Positions 1 to 12,192 are shown, numbered from the stretch's first letter. The stretch is DNA of 64,000 nt from Cryptomeria japonica (GCF_030272615.1 NC_081414.1:339120502-339184501); one strand, 5' to 3'. Notes: generated by a model from the letters alone, not told the origin. Numbers and translations are program-made.

Positions 1-1059
1 AATTGGCTTATTCATACTACTCAGATTCATGTTCAGTAAGTTGGTTTTGATTTGGTGATTAGATGCTATCTTATATGCTAGTAAGCTTGGTTTGTTGTTC
101 CGGCGAGGGTTACAACGACAGAGCTTTGTTGAAGATCTTTGATGTTATTCATAAGTGGTGTTGGTGTGGCTTCTAGTAGAAATTCAGTATGCTGATGGTG
201 ATCATGTTCGATACTTGGTTGATTGGGATCATTGCTTTAGCATGTGTGGACCTATATTGGGTCCCGATATTATCTAGGTTATGGACCGACTTAATGTATC
301 TCGATGTGTTTTCAGGATGTCTTATGGGTTGGATATTATTTGTTTGGTCTCAGGCTGACATGTTTTGTAATTATGTAATTATTTTATTGTCTGGTGGTCG
401 AACTGATTGTTTGTGGTCGAGGATTTGTATATATATGATGTAAGATCTCATTGTAGATAATAGTGAGGACATAGAGGAATGTGCATAGGAGCGAATAATG
501 TAATAATCATTCATGCCAAGGATTTGGTTAATCATTGGTGATCGAATTGGGTTTATGTAAGAGGATTTAGTCCTCTGGTATTGAGCTTAACTGGAACTGT
601 ATTCATGCGTAGGAGATGCTATCATTACAATTCATTCTTTCTTCTGGATTGTAGTCTGGATTTCTATGTAGTCAGTGAGACTCCTTTTGTGATGAGCATT
701 GTGCTCTAGGCTATTGGCCTTCCTGCAAGTGCAGGCCCCTCATTTGTAGTCACATACTTACTGGAGAAGTATTATCCGACTGTGGGTAGGCTTCCCACCA
801 TGGTTTTTCCCTTTACTGGGTTTTCCACACACAAATTTTGGTGTCATGTGGATGGTATTTATTCTCTAATTGTTGCTTGTACTTAATTGATATATCTTCT
901 ATCTTGGTAATTGGTTTATGTATTCCGGTATTGATATTTTGGGTTCCAGTATTAAAGTTTTAATTGCTTAAGGTTCTGGTAATCTGGTGACAACTAATTC
1001 ACACCCCCCCTCTCAGTTGTCTTCCAATTATTTGAACTGTCTAACATCGGTTTCTAACA
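1..1059 (+). mobile_element. Right part of a Copia-like LTR (3' or solo LTR), left end off window
   Basis: The stretch carries the LTR signature shared by several elements here. A block near 670-850 holds gagcattgtgctctagg, ggccttcctgcaagtgcagg and ggtttttccctttactggg, followed by a C-homopolymer ending near 1017 and a terminal ctaaca around 1046 or 1059. No Met-tRNA primer site follows, so this is the 3' LTR of an element lying to the left, or a solo LTR. A TATA-like tatatatatg occurs near 428. The exact end is uncertain because ctaaca occurs twice. Confidence 0.6.
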
Positions 1060-1069
1060 TGGAATCCCT

Positions 1070-1658
1070 AAAGGGTGATGTGGGTACCTTGGAAGGTGAT
1101 GGTAATGAAAGGTAAATTTAAAAAAGTATGAAGAAAAAGAAAAAGGACAGGGACCCCAAGGAAGATGAGAACATCAAACCCATGGAACCTAATGTGGGTG
1201 AGCTACTAAACCCCTGTATTCATATCTCTAGGATGAATGAGGAAATTTAGAAATTGAAAGAGGAAATCAAGGCAATCAACAATAGGTGAGCATCAACAAG
1301 CTCTACAATAGGGTTATGCACAGTTCGACGCTGACTCTTTCCCTCCTCCACAAATGAACCGCTAAAGAAGAAAATGACAAACAAGCTGCCATGGAATTTT
1401 ATAAGTTCTTTTCTAATGATTGGGAGAAAATTTTAAACATGATAGGGTTGTGTAAATTGGCCCCTTAGTTTATAGGACTATCTTTACTAGTTTTTTGATT
1501 CGTTGTATGCCCTTGCTATTTATTTACTACTTAAACTCTTATCTGATTATTTTCCTCTAAACTTTCGTCTAGTTTTTTTTGTTGTTGAAGTGTTGTGGAT
1601 AGTCAATGACTATGTTAAAGGGTTAGTGCCCTAGTTAACACTATTTTTTAATAAAAAC
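1070..1658 (+). pseudogene. Decayed ORF1-only non-LTR retroelement, copy 1
   Basis: Translation near 1330-1470 gives LTLSLL, TAKEENDKQAA, FYKFFSNDWEKILNMIG and a stop. This matches, residue by residue with conservative changes, the end of the ORF at 53692-53958 (LTLSLL, TAKDDVDKQVA, LYKFLCDDWDKVIDMIG). The 3' UTR also matches: gggttagtgccctagttaac, then ctattttttaataaaaa. Several stops and frameshifts break the frame. The 5' end abuts the LTR, so any target duplication on that side is lost. No reverse transcriptase is visible. Confidence 0.6.
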
Positions 1659-4600
1659 AAATGATCCCCAACAATGCTACTTGGGAAGAGAAATAATTTA
1701 TGATAGAGAAATTTCTTGACTTTTCTAATAACTCAATTTTTAAGACTACTTTAATTTACTAATATTATTTTTACAATGTTCTATTCATAGTGAGGATGGT
1801 AATTTTTTAAGGGGTGAGGATATCATACTCTTTTTCTTTCTTGTGTAAAATTATTTTTAATTAATTTAATTATTACATTATAGATATGATATTTCTATGA
1901 CTTTTTGGTTATTGATAAATTGTATAGGAGTCTGTCTAGGAAAAAGTGATATAGTTTTGATCTCATATTCAATTATTTCATTATTAAATTAGGTTATTAT
2001 TTTTCATAAACTATTTATCATCTCTTAGTATGTAAATATTGTACCAACATAAAGATCTCATTAGAGAAGGTGTGCCTGCTAGGGGGGTGTTATTGGCTTG
2101 TAGGGACTATAACATGATCAAATATTGATCATTTTATTTTTTTATATTTGTGTATTTTATTGTGACACTATATATTATGTGTAATCATTGCACCATTTTT
2201 ATTTATTTAGGGCCTTTTGATATAACTAGGCATTTTTTAGTTTTAGCATGTTTCTACACCTTATTATTATTTTTATTCCTTTTTAAGTTAACTTTATTTA
2301 TTTGTGAAAAATGGTAAATTAAAGTTTTGACGAGACCCTAAAATCTAACACATCTAAACAACAAACATACAATTTGAAATCAAAATAATGCAACCCATGC
2401 AACATAAATTCCATAAGATATTAAACACATAAATAGGAAAGAGTAGATATAATAGAAAATAATATAATAAAGAAAGAAAAATACCAAAAGGAAAAAGAAT
2501 AAATGAAACCATACCTAGCCCTAAAAAACCACACACCCATCACCTTGGAGTATAAATTAGTGACATAATATGGAAGACATTTTTTGCTCCATTCAAAAAT
2601 AGGACTCTTTAAATGGTATTTTTGGATCTCATACAAATAAGTGGGGAAGATGCATCCATATTTGTCTCAAACATAGGAGATAATTAGGGAAAACAATGCC
2701 CAATCAAAAAAATTAAACATCAATAATTGTTAACATAAACATGATTGTATTGTACAAAATAAAGAGATATATAATAAAAATAAAATTAGTTGATAAAGTA
2801 TTAGTAGATAAAATTGCATATAGATCAATACATCATATTATGAGAGGAATGCCAATATTTATACATTAGCCACCTTATAAGCTAATAGGGGTAGATCTCA
2901 TAGCAAAAGCATTCCTAATGTAATAGCATATACATAGTATATACAATAGAAGCATAGTAGAATAAAAAGATAATCAATAAGGATAAGAATATCTACATAA
3001 CATAAGAACATGAATATATGGTATTATAATCTATTCAATGATGAGTGAAGTAACTGTTAATTTTTTATATACTATTATGATGAATGGATGAATGTGGGTT
3101 GATTCAAAACTTGTGTACATTCTCTCTCTCTTATCTTATTGTATTATGATATTTTCCATTGCATAAGATCTAAATATTCTTTAATTATAAATAGAAGGCA
3201 TATATACATCACACATGAAGTTTGGGCTCAAAAATCTAGTCTATGACCCATTTTTTTGTCAACATTTGGTTCTATGATTGAGACCCTAGTCACACAATAA
3301 ATAATAGATACAATTTTAAAAATATCAATTGAATTTCCAAAAGCATTTCTATGAAAGGCAATATAAATGAGGTAAATTTTATTTTTATGATATATGATAG
3401 ATTCCTTTAGGTCCTGTTATTATGAAAGGGGGTTAGGAACCAAGGGGATGACAAATGGGAAAGAGGGGGATGCTAAATGAATCCTTAAAAATATGCAATT
3501 AATAGGCGTAGGACAAGGATAAATCACATGGGATGAATAAAAGACTAATATAATTTCAGATAATTCGCACCCATGGAAAACATAGATAATAGTAAACTAA
3601 TAGCAATAGATTTGATCATTGATGAAAAATGAAAAATACACATTGGAAAGATAAGAAAGGTACTACAAAATAATGGAAAATATTAGGGAAGTGAAGATGG
3701 ATCTTTCTATAAGGGTTGCAATAGTGGAGAAAGAGGAGGATGAAAATGCACATTTCTTAGAGTAATAGGATAAAAACATTATCATGTAAAAAGAGATAGA
3801 GATAAATAAAAATACAAAACTTAAAATACTAAGGCTCTTCATATAGAGAAAAAAATAATTGTGACACATTGGATATTTTAATGAGCCAATTCAGTAAAGT
3901 AATTAAAATTCTCACAAAACTAGTAGGAAGGATTGAGGAATATGGGAGGATATAAGGAATAACTTTTATATGACTAGTACTATTCCAAGAGTTTGATTTT
4001 AACATCACAGTCAAACCTAGAAAAACTAATCAAGACCATTATTGTAACTCGGGAATTAACATAGGAGAATAATTTAAAATTATGGATGACATGATCTACC
4101 TATTACAAACCTATTTATATTAGCTCTAATACTAGAAGAACTAAAAATATAGTGTAGCTACTCATGATATGCCAATTTATAGATAATATATCCACAAGTG
4201 ATAAGAAAATGTGGAAGTCACTTCCATAAATATTGATCAAAGGGGAATTAATGATGGTCAAATTGGCACATGCAACACATGTAACATGCAATCAACCCAC
4301 CACTCATGAAATAGATAGTAAGTCCTAAAATATAATATCCCCAAGGTCTCAATAGTTTGGTTACAACTTTACTAATTCACAAAGTGGTTAATATGTTCTA
4401 TTTGTTAAAAGGGCCTATAGGTTAACCTTAACCAAACTAAATTATTCATGCTATCAATCCTTATTCTAACTATGTATCCAATAAAAATCAAATGATAGAT
4501 CAAGGTATGAAAGATAAAAAGTGAGATATTTGTATTATTAATTTAATTCAATAGACTTTACCAGAGATATTTTATAAACTACCAATTCCTACATTAGAAA

Positions 4601-5534
4601 TAAAACACGATCTATTGTATTAAAAATGCAAGATTCAAGGTATGTGTACAATTAAAATACATGCATTAATTTATCCCCAGTTACCATACTTCATGTGAAA
4701 ATTGGAAATTAAATTCAAACAAGTTTCATTAAAATGGATTTATCTCTTTAACCAATTGATGAATAGAAAACACAAAGAGTACCACATTATTGTAGGAGAA
4801 TTATTAGTATCATATTAATTAACTCTTCAAATTTGCGTAAAGAAACATATGCACATGTAAGTGGTAAAGAAACATATCCACATCTACTCTAAAATTCTAC
4901 AACACAAACTTATAGGATTTAGCAATTAACATGATGTGGTAGAATCTTCCAAGGAAGGACTAGACATCAAAATAGTTTAGACAATGAAATAGATATTTAA
5001 TAAAGGATCATGATTTTGTAAAACATATTAGATAAAATAATTTTAAGCATTTAGCCAATAAAGAAAGGATTTTATCAAAGGAAAGGAATTTGAGAGGTCA
5101 AGACATCAAATCTTGATGCATAGATGTTCCTCATAGATCTATATTTCTATAAATAGTTAAAAATCAAAATTTATTCCAAGAAAAATGGCCCAGACAACTT
5201 GTATATGACTAGAACTTGAGACACCTAAAACCTAATCATCATTTAAAATCGAAGAAAATGTCTCTGTGATTAAGGGAAGGAACAAGAAGAGCTAGGGAAT
5301 TGGACCAAACAAAAATGGGGGCACACATTTTGTCAAATTAAAAATGGAGCATGTGTGTAAGGCAAAATTTATTTTCTAAATGAAGGATGATTTATTAAGT
5401 GGCGTCTAGATGAAATCAACTATCGATACTTGAAAGGAGTGTAAAATAGTACAAGCACTCACATTGTCACAATTGTAATAATTTAGAAATTTTTTCAAGA
5501 AGCCAAAGATAGATATAAAAGCTACAATGATGAT
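1659..5534. other. AT-rich stretch without a recognisable gene
   Basis: I see only short chance frames. A 30-codon acidic frame starting at 3673 on the plus strand reads like a coiled-coil Gag scrap, but it is too short to call. A G-run near 2082-2087 could be an old polypurine tract. Nothing else is supportable. Confidence 0.6.
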
Positions 5535-7020
5535 TGTATTGGAAATATGATTTTTTATGGTTGTAATTGATGTCAAACTTGGTTGTCCAAATGGATTCTG
5601 GTCTAGATATGTTTCTATTTTATCTTCTATTTGGTACAACACTTCAGTTTTATGTTTTGGTATTGGTTGTGAAAATATGCAAGAAAGACGTTTTTAATGT
5701 ATGCAAGAAATAATATTTAATGTCTCACATCGATTGATTTTCTAGTATGTGGATTGTAGAATTTAGTTGTTACTATTCTCTGATAGTAAGGGTATTTGTC
5801 AAATTGGTCCAGAAAGTCTTCGATGGCCTCCAAATATGTTTAAGTTTATGTTGCAGTTTAGTGGACATGATTATGTGGTTCATGTAGTATTTTCAGTATG
5901 TTTCTCTATTAAGTTACGTTGAATAGTGTTTGGTATATTCAATTGTGTTATGGTTCTATGTGTCCAATTGGATTATCTTGTTTGGATCATGTTATTTGGT
6001 CTGGGTATGGATTAGAGAATGAGTTATAATGTTGTTATGGGTCTCACCTTGGTGTGTATAGATTTATGTGGAATGATTTGCTTTGGAAGATGTCTTTTGG
6101 CCAACTATTTGACAAGATTTATTGCATATTTACACGTTACGTCTGGTGGCACCTTTGGAGGATGTGTTTGCATGTGCGAATCATTGGATTTATCTTGGAA
6201 GGATGTCTTGTGATTTATTTGGGTCCCTTGTTTCTTCTGGAGTGAACTGTCTTGAATATTTTTGGTCTAGGTGGCCTATTTTATACAATAATATTTATTT
6301 TGGTTGTGGTTGATCCTTAATTAGGTTTTTGATGATCTATCTTATATTTAAGGAGCGTAGTTGTATGAGTTGAGTATGGCATGGAATGGTGTGCATGGGA
6401 CTCTAGTGTATGAATTGATGAGAAGTGAATTCAAATGATGTGCAAACAAATTTGATACTGTAAATGTGCGGAAGTCGGTTTATGATGAGATTTGGAGGTG
6501 ATATATTCTATGAGATAGTATGCTAAGACAATGCTAGTTGTTAGAGGTGTTTTTCATAATTTTGGTCACTTGATATAGATGTTCAAAGATAATTTTATGA
6601 TTAGGAGATCATTCTCATTTTAGTTATACTATTTATTTTGTTGTTGATTGATAGTGAGTCCTTTGGTAGCATCTTGTATCTTGCCCTGAAGCAATGTGCC
6701 TTAGTTTGCAAGTCCTTGTATCTTGCCCTAAGGTAGTGTGCATTAGTCTTGCCACAGTATTGCAAGTCCATTAGGTGCATGTTTCTCATTGGCAATAAGC
6801 CTAAAACATTGTAATCATTTTATTCATATTGTGAGTTTGATTCTCACTGTGGTTTTTTCCTATTCGGGTTTTCTACGTAAATATGATGTTCATGTGTTGA
6901 TGGTTGATGCATTTTCAGTATAGTTGTAGAATGGTTAAGTGTTGTTTATAATTAATCTACTTTGAAGATCTAGAAGTTTTGGACTAAATCATCCCCCCTC
7001 TCGGACCTGCCTTGGGTTCA
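5535..7020 (+). mobile_element. 5' LTR of an internally deleted Copia element
   Basis: The right end is well placed: a C-run with ctctcgg, then gggttca, followed after a few bases by a Met-tRNA primer site. A block near 6840-6890 (tcactgtggttttttcc, attcgggttttc) resembles the other LTRs. The left end (tgtattggaaatatg, then tgatgtcaa) is inferred from its likeness to the start of the solo LTR at 20558. About 530 bp of this LTR recurs at 7250-7840. Confidence 0.6.
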
Positions 7021-7025
7021 ATAAT

Positions 7026-7037
7026 TGGTATCAAAGC
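7026..7037 (+). other. Primer binding site (Met-tRNA type)
   Basis: TGGTATCAAAGC sits six bases after the LTR end and differs by one base from the common plant primer site complementary to initiator Met-tRNA. Confidence 0.75.
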
Positions 7038-7081
7038 AAGGTTCCTCTTTGGAAAGCTTAATTGCTTGAGATAGATCTGAA

Positions 7082-7246
7082 ATGACACAGGAACTTTATC
7101 TTAAAGCTCCATTGTTTGATGGTACAAATTTTACTTACTGGAAGGAGAGGATGGAATCGTATTTGGAAATCAAGTCCATTTATATGCCTTCATAGAATGG
7201 ACCTCAAACTACAAATGAAGTAAAGAATCATGCCACTAATGGAAAA
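7082..7246 (+). pseudogene. Copia Gag N-terminus, truncated
   Basis: An ATG starts MTQELYLKAPLFDGTNFTYW, the hallmark start of Copia Gag polyproteins (hydrophobic residues, then FDGxNFxxWK), and continues KERMESYLEI. A TAG interrupts after about 37 codons and the frame then runs into LTR sequence. Everything from mid-Gag through pol is missing, so the element is dead. The position just after the primer site fits gag. Confidence 0.8.
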
Positions 7247-7840
7247 AATAGAATAGTAATATTCAGTTGCGTTATGTTTTGGTGTGTCTAGTTGGATTAT
7301 CATGTTTGGAATTTTTAGTTGTGTTATGTTTTAGTGTGTCTAGTTGGATTATCTTGTTTGGATCATGTTCTTTGGTCTAGATATGCATTGGAGAATGAGT
7401 TAGAATATCATTATGGGCCGCACCATGGTTTATGGGGATCTATGTAGAATAATTTGTATTGGAAGATGTGTTTTGGTTGACTATTTGACAAGCTTTATTG
7501 TCTATTTACATGTTACATTTGGTGACATCTTTGGAGGATGTGTTAGCATGTACAAATCATTGATTTCATCTTGGAAGGATAATTTGTGATGTATTTGGGT
7601 CTCCTCTTTCTCTTGGAGTGGACCCCTTGAGTATTTTTAGTTCAGGTGGCTTATTTTGTGCAATAATGTTTATTATGGTTGTGGTTGATCCTTAACTAGG
7701 TTTTTGCTGATCTATCATATATTTAAGAAGTGTAGTTGTATAAGTTGAGTATGACATGGAATGGTGTGCATGGGATCGTGCATGAATTGATGAGAAGAGA
7801 ATTTCAATGATGTGCAAGCATATTTGACACTGTAGATGTT
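7247..7840 (+). mobile_element. Internal LTR fragment of the same Copia element
   Basis: This is diverged but collinear with the LTR part at about 5935-6465 (shared: ttggattatcttgtttggat, ctatttgacaag, ttggaggatgtgtt). It begins with a local duplication of about 56 bp (7250 and 7307). Gag joins directly to mid-LTR, which points to a deletion that removed the internal region and the start of the 3' LTR. Confidence 0.6.
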
Positions 7841-8160
7841 GCAACATCCAAACATAAGTCTTCTACTTATATCTAAAATCTTATAAAAAAAATTATTATT
7901 TGATTGTGATTTGGGTGGTTAGATAGACACCTACTTCTTATCTTTTCCCTTAAATTTTAGTACTACTACATTGAAATTTCAAATTTTCATCAAATAGATT
8001 CATTATTTTCAAAAAAACACTAGTAGCTCAGAAAAGACATTTAATTTTATACAAATTCTATTCTTACATAATTTTGAAATAATGCTAGTAGCTTATTAAA
8101 AAATTTACGTCAATTTGTCTCACTCTATTTTTTTTAATTTTTATTACCACTTAAGGGCCT
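7841..8160. other. AT-rich spacer
   Basis: No gene or repeat was recognised between the Copia remnant and the macrosatellite. Confidence 0.5.
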
Positions 8161-8278
8161 ATTTGGCCTACCATGATCTTGTACATACCCACACCAGCAC
8201 CTCCACCTCCTCCACTACAACATGCATACACACCATTATATAATGCCTACCTAAATAGATATTATAAATATTGTTGTA

Positions 8279-8546
8279 ATGTTGCTAGCCTTCCTAGTAA
8301 CCGTACCTTTGGTATTTGTCATCCCCTTCATGGCTAAAGGGAAATCCACTGGGGAGACTGAATTTATATTTATTTATAGGCCTCTACTTTAACTTCCTTA
8401 TTTTTACCCTTACCCTCACTTTAATGCCTATTTTAAAAGGATTTATCAAGATAGACAAAGGTTTGAACAATATTTTCTTCAACTCTGCACTTGGATTCTT
8501 GGCATCACTCTCCATTTGCTCTATTTTTATTTTCCTATTGTTATAA
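8279..8546 (+). pseudogene. Macrosatellite unit 1, small membrane protein frame, frameshifted
   Basis: The ATG begins MLLAFLVTVPLVFVIPFM, but a one-base change near the gggga site shifts the frame. The rest (YLFIGLYFNFLIFTLTLTLM, then LGFLASLSI) is open in another frame to the stop. It has the same three hydrophobic segments as units 2 and 4. The function is unknown. Confidence 0.5.
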
Positions 8547-8802
8547 TAATTGGTAGTGACAATGATAGTCAAATCAAGATGGGATGTACACTAGCACTAG
8601 TACCTCTGCCGCCATGTACACTAGCACCAACACTAGTACCTCTAATGTGACATACACTAACACCGACACCTTTGTTGTGGCATACACCTCCACCTCCACC
8701 TTATCTACTAAGGTGTACACCAACACCTCCACCTCCTCTATTTCAAAAAACATACAAATTGATAGATGATGCCTACCTACAAAGACATAAAAATATTGCA
8801 TA

Positions 8803-9072
8803 ATGTTGTTAGTCTCCCTAGTAATTGCACCTTTTCTATTTGCCACCGCCTTCATGGATGAAGGAAAATCTAGTGGGGATGAACTATTTTTTTATTTATT
8901 TATAGGCCTCTACTTTACCTCTCTACTATTTATCCTAACCCTTACTTTTATGCCTCTTTTAAAAGGATTTCTCAGGCTAGGCATGAGATTGAATGATATT
9001 CTCTTTTACTTATCACTTGGAAGCTTGACATTTCTCTCCATTCTCTCTATTTTTTTATCCTTATTTTTCTAA
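8803..9072 (+). CDS. Macrosatellite unit 2: 89-aa three-segment hydrophobic protein
   Basis: This is one of two intact copies. Residues 2-18, about 29-53 and about 63-89 are hydrophobic enough to span membranes. Between the first two lies the charged loop DEGKSSGDEL, conserved in most copies. The start is the ATG shared with units 1, 3, 4, 5 and 7. Upstream, in the same frame but behind two stops, runs a Ser/Thr-rich stretch (YTSTSTS repeats). I do not recognise the family. Conservation of the hydrophobic pattern among diverged copies suggests past coding selection, but expression is unproven and this may simply be satellite DNA. Confidence 0.35.
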   Translation: MLLVSLVIAPFLFATAFMDEGKSSGDELFFYLFIGLYFTSLLFILTLTFMPLLKGFLRLGMRLNDILFYLSLGSLTFLSILSIFLSLFF

Positions 9073-9369
9073 TTTTTCCATTACAATAATTGGCATTCAT
9101 AGTGATAGAAATTTATAGTGACAATGATAGCAAAATTTAGATGGAACTACACCAACAATAGCAGCAACACCTTTGTTGTTGCATACACCAGCACTAGCAG
9201 CTCCACTAGGATGTACATCAACACTACCACCAACATCAATATCTCTATTACATCGTACACCTCCACCTCCTCCATTGTGGCATATACCTCCACCTCCACC
9301 TCCTCCACTATTGCATGCATGCACACCAACAAATGGTGCCTTCCTAAAAGGATATCATAATATTGTGTA

Positions 9370-9524
9370 ATGTTGTTAGCCTCCCTAATAACTAAACCTT
9401 TTCTATTTGTGGTCCCCTTCATGGTTGAGGAAGATCCATTGGGTATGAATATAGTTTCTATTTATTTGTAGGCCTCTATTTTACCTCTTTGATTTTTACC
9501 CTAACTCCCACTTTCATGCCTCTT
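9370..9524 (+). pseudogene. Macrosatellite unit 3, truncated
   Basis: It starts MLLASLITKPFLFVVPFM, shifts frame at the EGK loop, and is cut after the ctttcatgcctctt motif, where unrelated sequence begins. The upstream Ser/Thr-rich frame (9118 on) is in frame with this ATG and separated from it by a single TAA. Confidence 0.5.
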
Positions 9525-10499
9525 AGGGCCAAATAGGGTGACTTGGTAGATTTCAGCAATGCACAAGAAGACAACAAACTAATAGACAAATTCTAGAAGA
9601 AGATCTAGTGTAACAAACTAATATTAACTTGTAAAATTAATATTAGGAAAAATAGGGACTGGGTCACCCAGCTCAACTTGCTCCAAGGAATGAGCTTCTT
9701 GACTCAACCCACTCCCCGTAGTTTTAATTCCAACAAATTGCAAACTATAGATCTCCTCCTAATTGCTTTGTACTTGTTTTCATGGGCCCATGACCTATTC
9801 CTCCACACAAAAAGAGAGAAAATATTGGGTAGAAAGGAGTTTGTCTAAGTCAAACCCTAGTTTATGAATTAACCTTGAAATTGAGTTAAAATATACTTGA
9901 AAGGAAAGCATGTTGATATGGAGCAGAGTTTAGATCTGAAAATGAAGAAGTGTTATACCTTGATGATGCAAATATTCTTTGAAGATGGTCATAGATGTTG
10001 ATGCAATAACATGACTCCACAAATAAAAACCTAAAAGGAAATCATAAAAGACATTCTTGCATGAAGGTTACCACAATAAAGGATATAGTGGGACGAAATG
10101 CCTTGAATGCTTGAATGCCTTGAGTTCCTGAATTGAATTGCTTCCTTATTCTATTCCTCTGCTCATAAACGTGTTACCTAAAATGAGGGAGAATGCCTTT
10201 CTTATAGACCTCTCCCAAGCATTTCAATGTGTTAAACTCGAAGCAAGCCAATATGGGAAAGGAATCCCAATAAAATAATCTAACCGTTAAGTGATTCAAA
10301 TTTGGGCCCAAACATTGGGGAGAAAGGTGCACCGACTAGCCCTCTTCCGAGAGCAAGGCGCCTTTCTCCCTCTAATGTGGTTATAAATTGGGATCTAAGG
10401 TTCAAAATGGGAAGGAGAAGCCAAAATTGAATATGGAATTGACTTGGGATGAACGAGAGTAGATGTGGGAGGTCATACATACTAAAATGGGGCCTAGTT
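9525..10499. other. Insertion or replacement interrupting the macrosatellite
   Basis: About 975 bp here has no likeness to the satellite unit, and the array resumes near 10500. It holds no long frame. On the minus strand gtctataagaaaggc near 10209 could be a TATA box, and the texture resembles a reversed LTR. I could not find target duplications or terminal repeats, so its nature is open. Confidence 0.45.
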
Positions 10500-10788
10500 G
10501 AGCAAGAAATTACATAAGGATGCAATTTACAATGCTACAACAATGATAGCGATAGAAATTAACACTAACGGTGAATGTCAAATCAATATGCAATGTACTC
10601 TAGCACAAGCACCAACACCTCCACTATGGCGTATACCATCACCATTACCTTTGTTGCAACATACACACACTTCAACACCACCACCTCCACCTCCTCCACT
10701 ATGTCATACACCTCTACCTTCTCCACTATAGCTTATGTAGACACGAGAAAATGATGCTTGCCTACATATATATAAAAAATATTGTGTA

Positions 10789-11082
10789 ATGTTGTTAGCC
10801 TCCCTTGTAAATGTACCTTTTCTATTTTTTGTCCCCTTAATGGTTGAAGGAAAATCCAGTGGGGATGAACTAAGTTTCTATTTATTTGTAGCTCTCTACT
10901 TTACCCCCCTACCTTTTATCTTAACACCCACTTTAATGTCTCTTTTAAAAGTATTTCTCAAGCTAGGCACAAGTTTGAACAATATTTTATTCTACTCTAC
11001 ACTCAAATGGTTGGCATCACTCTTCATTCTCTCTATTTTTTTGTTAATATCAACAATTGATAATGAGACTAATAATAATTGA
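10789..11082 (+). CDS. Macrosatellite unit 4: 97-aa three-segment hydrophobic protein
   Basis: This is the second intact copy: MLLASLVNVPFLFFVPLM, the loop VEGKSSGDEL, then two further hydrophobic segments (about 29-53 and 63-86) and a short polar tail ending NETNNN. It aligns end to end with unit 2 without gaps through the third segment. The extra C-terminal residues come from read-through into the spacer. The same reservations apply: no known domain, no proof of expression. Confidence 0.35.
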   Translation: MLLASLVNVPFLFFVPLMVEGKSSGDELSFYLFVALYFTPLPFILTPTLMSLLKVFLKLGTSLNNILFYSTLKWLASLFILSIFLLISTIDNETNNN

Positions 11083-11281
11083 TAGTGACACTAATAGTCA
11101 AATCAAAATGGAACATACACCAACACCTCCATTGCAATGTACACTAGCACAAGCACTTTTACTGTAGCGTACACCTCTACCTCCTCCATTATGGCATACG
11201 CTAGCACCTCCACCTCCTCTATTGCAATGTATGTACACACAACAAATGATTCCTACCTACAAAAATATTAGATATAGTGTA

Positions 11282-11960
11282 ATGGTGTTAGCCTCCTGAA
11301 TGCGGCTAAACTAGCTCCAAAACTGCACGCTAAAACTCATGTTATTGATATTTTGAAAATTTTCAAAAAATCAAAGCCACAGCTAATTTTGTTGATCACG
11401 ATTAACGAATTGTAATTTTCGCAAAAATCAATAACACTAAGGTTACTGATCCATACTATGTGGTTTTGGAGCTAGTTTAGTCAGGACTCAACTAAACTAG
11501 CTCCAAAACCGCACGTTAAAACTCGTGTTATTGATTTTTCGAAAAATTTCAAAAAATCAATGACGTAGCTAATTCTACTGATCACGATCAACAATCTGTA
11601 ACTTTTTGCAAAAATCAATAACATGTCTGTACTGTGCAGTTTTGGAACCAGTTTAGCCACGACCGTTTAGCCACATCCTTAACCTCCCTAGTAATTGAAC
11701 TTTTTCTATTTGTCATCCCCTTAATGACTAAAGGGAAATCTAGTTGGGACAAACCTTTTGTTTATTTGTAGTCCTCTACTTTACCTCCTTTCTTTTTACC
11801 TAACCCTTACTTTCATGCCTTCTCAAGTTAGGTGTAGACTTAAATGATATTCTCTTCTACTCTACACTTAGATGCTTGGTATAACTCTTTGACACCTCTA
11901 TTTTTTTTTTTTGGCATAACTCTTTGACCTCTATTTTTTTTTGTTCCTGCCATTATATCC
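11282..11960 (+). pseudogene. Macrosatellite unit 5, split by a MITE
   Basis: Only the first five codons precede the 382-bp insertion. The unit resumes at 11679 with a duplicated ttaacctcc and continues degenerately: gtcatccccttaatgac, tttatttgtag, then actttacctcc. A short duplication around ctctttgaca and a T-run further disturb it. No open frame survives. Confidence 0.55.
11297..11678. mobile_element. 382-bp MITE with paired internal inverted repeats and 9-bp target duplication
   Basis: The flanks are ttagcctcc (11288-11296) and ttaacctcc (11679-11687), 8 of 9 identical, and the second restores the satellite reading. The ends are inverted: gaatgcggctaaac at left and the complement of gtttagccacatcc at right, 12 of 14 matching. 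Inside are two tandem halves, each bounded by ctaaactagctccaaaac and its complement (11306-11480 and 11492-11658). There is no coding capacity. A 9-bp duplication is typical of Mutator-like elements, so a MULE-related MITE is the best guess. The superfamily is not proven. Confidence 0.7.
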
Positions 11961-12192
11961 ATTATAGCTGACAGTGATACTGATAATCAAATCGAGATGG
12001 ATCGTATACTAGCACCACTAGCACTGCCTTTTGCTTCAACATATACTAGCACCAACACCTTCGCTATGGCATACACTTCCACCTCCACCTCCTCTACTGT
12101 TACAGGCACCAACACGTCCACCTCCTTTGCTATAGCATACATACACACCAATAGATGTTACCTGCTTACAAAGATATCAAAACTATTGCATA

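Noticed and set aside
189-443. 84-codon hydrophobic frame
   Set aside because: It lies inside an LTR and has no homologue; probably chance.
9097-9324. Gly-rich minus-strand and Pro-rich plus-strand frames
   Set aside because: Shadow frames of the triplet minisatellite in the macrosatellite; composition alone explains them.
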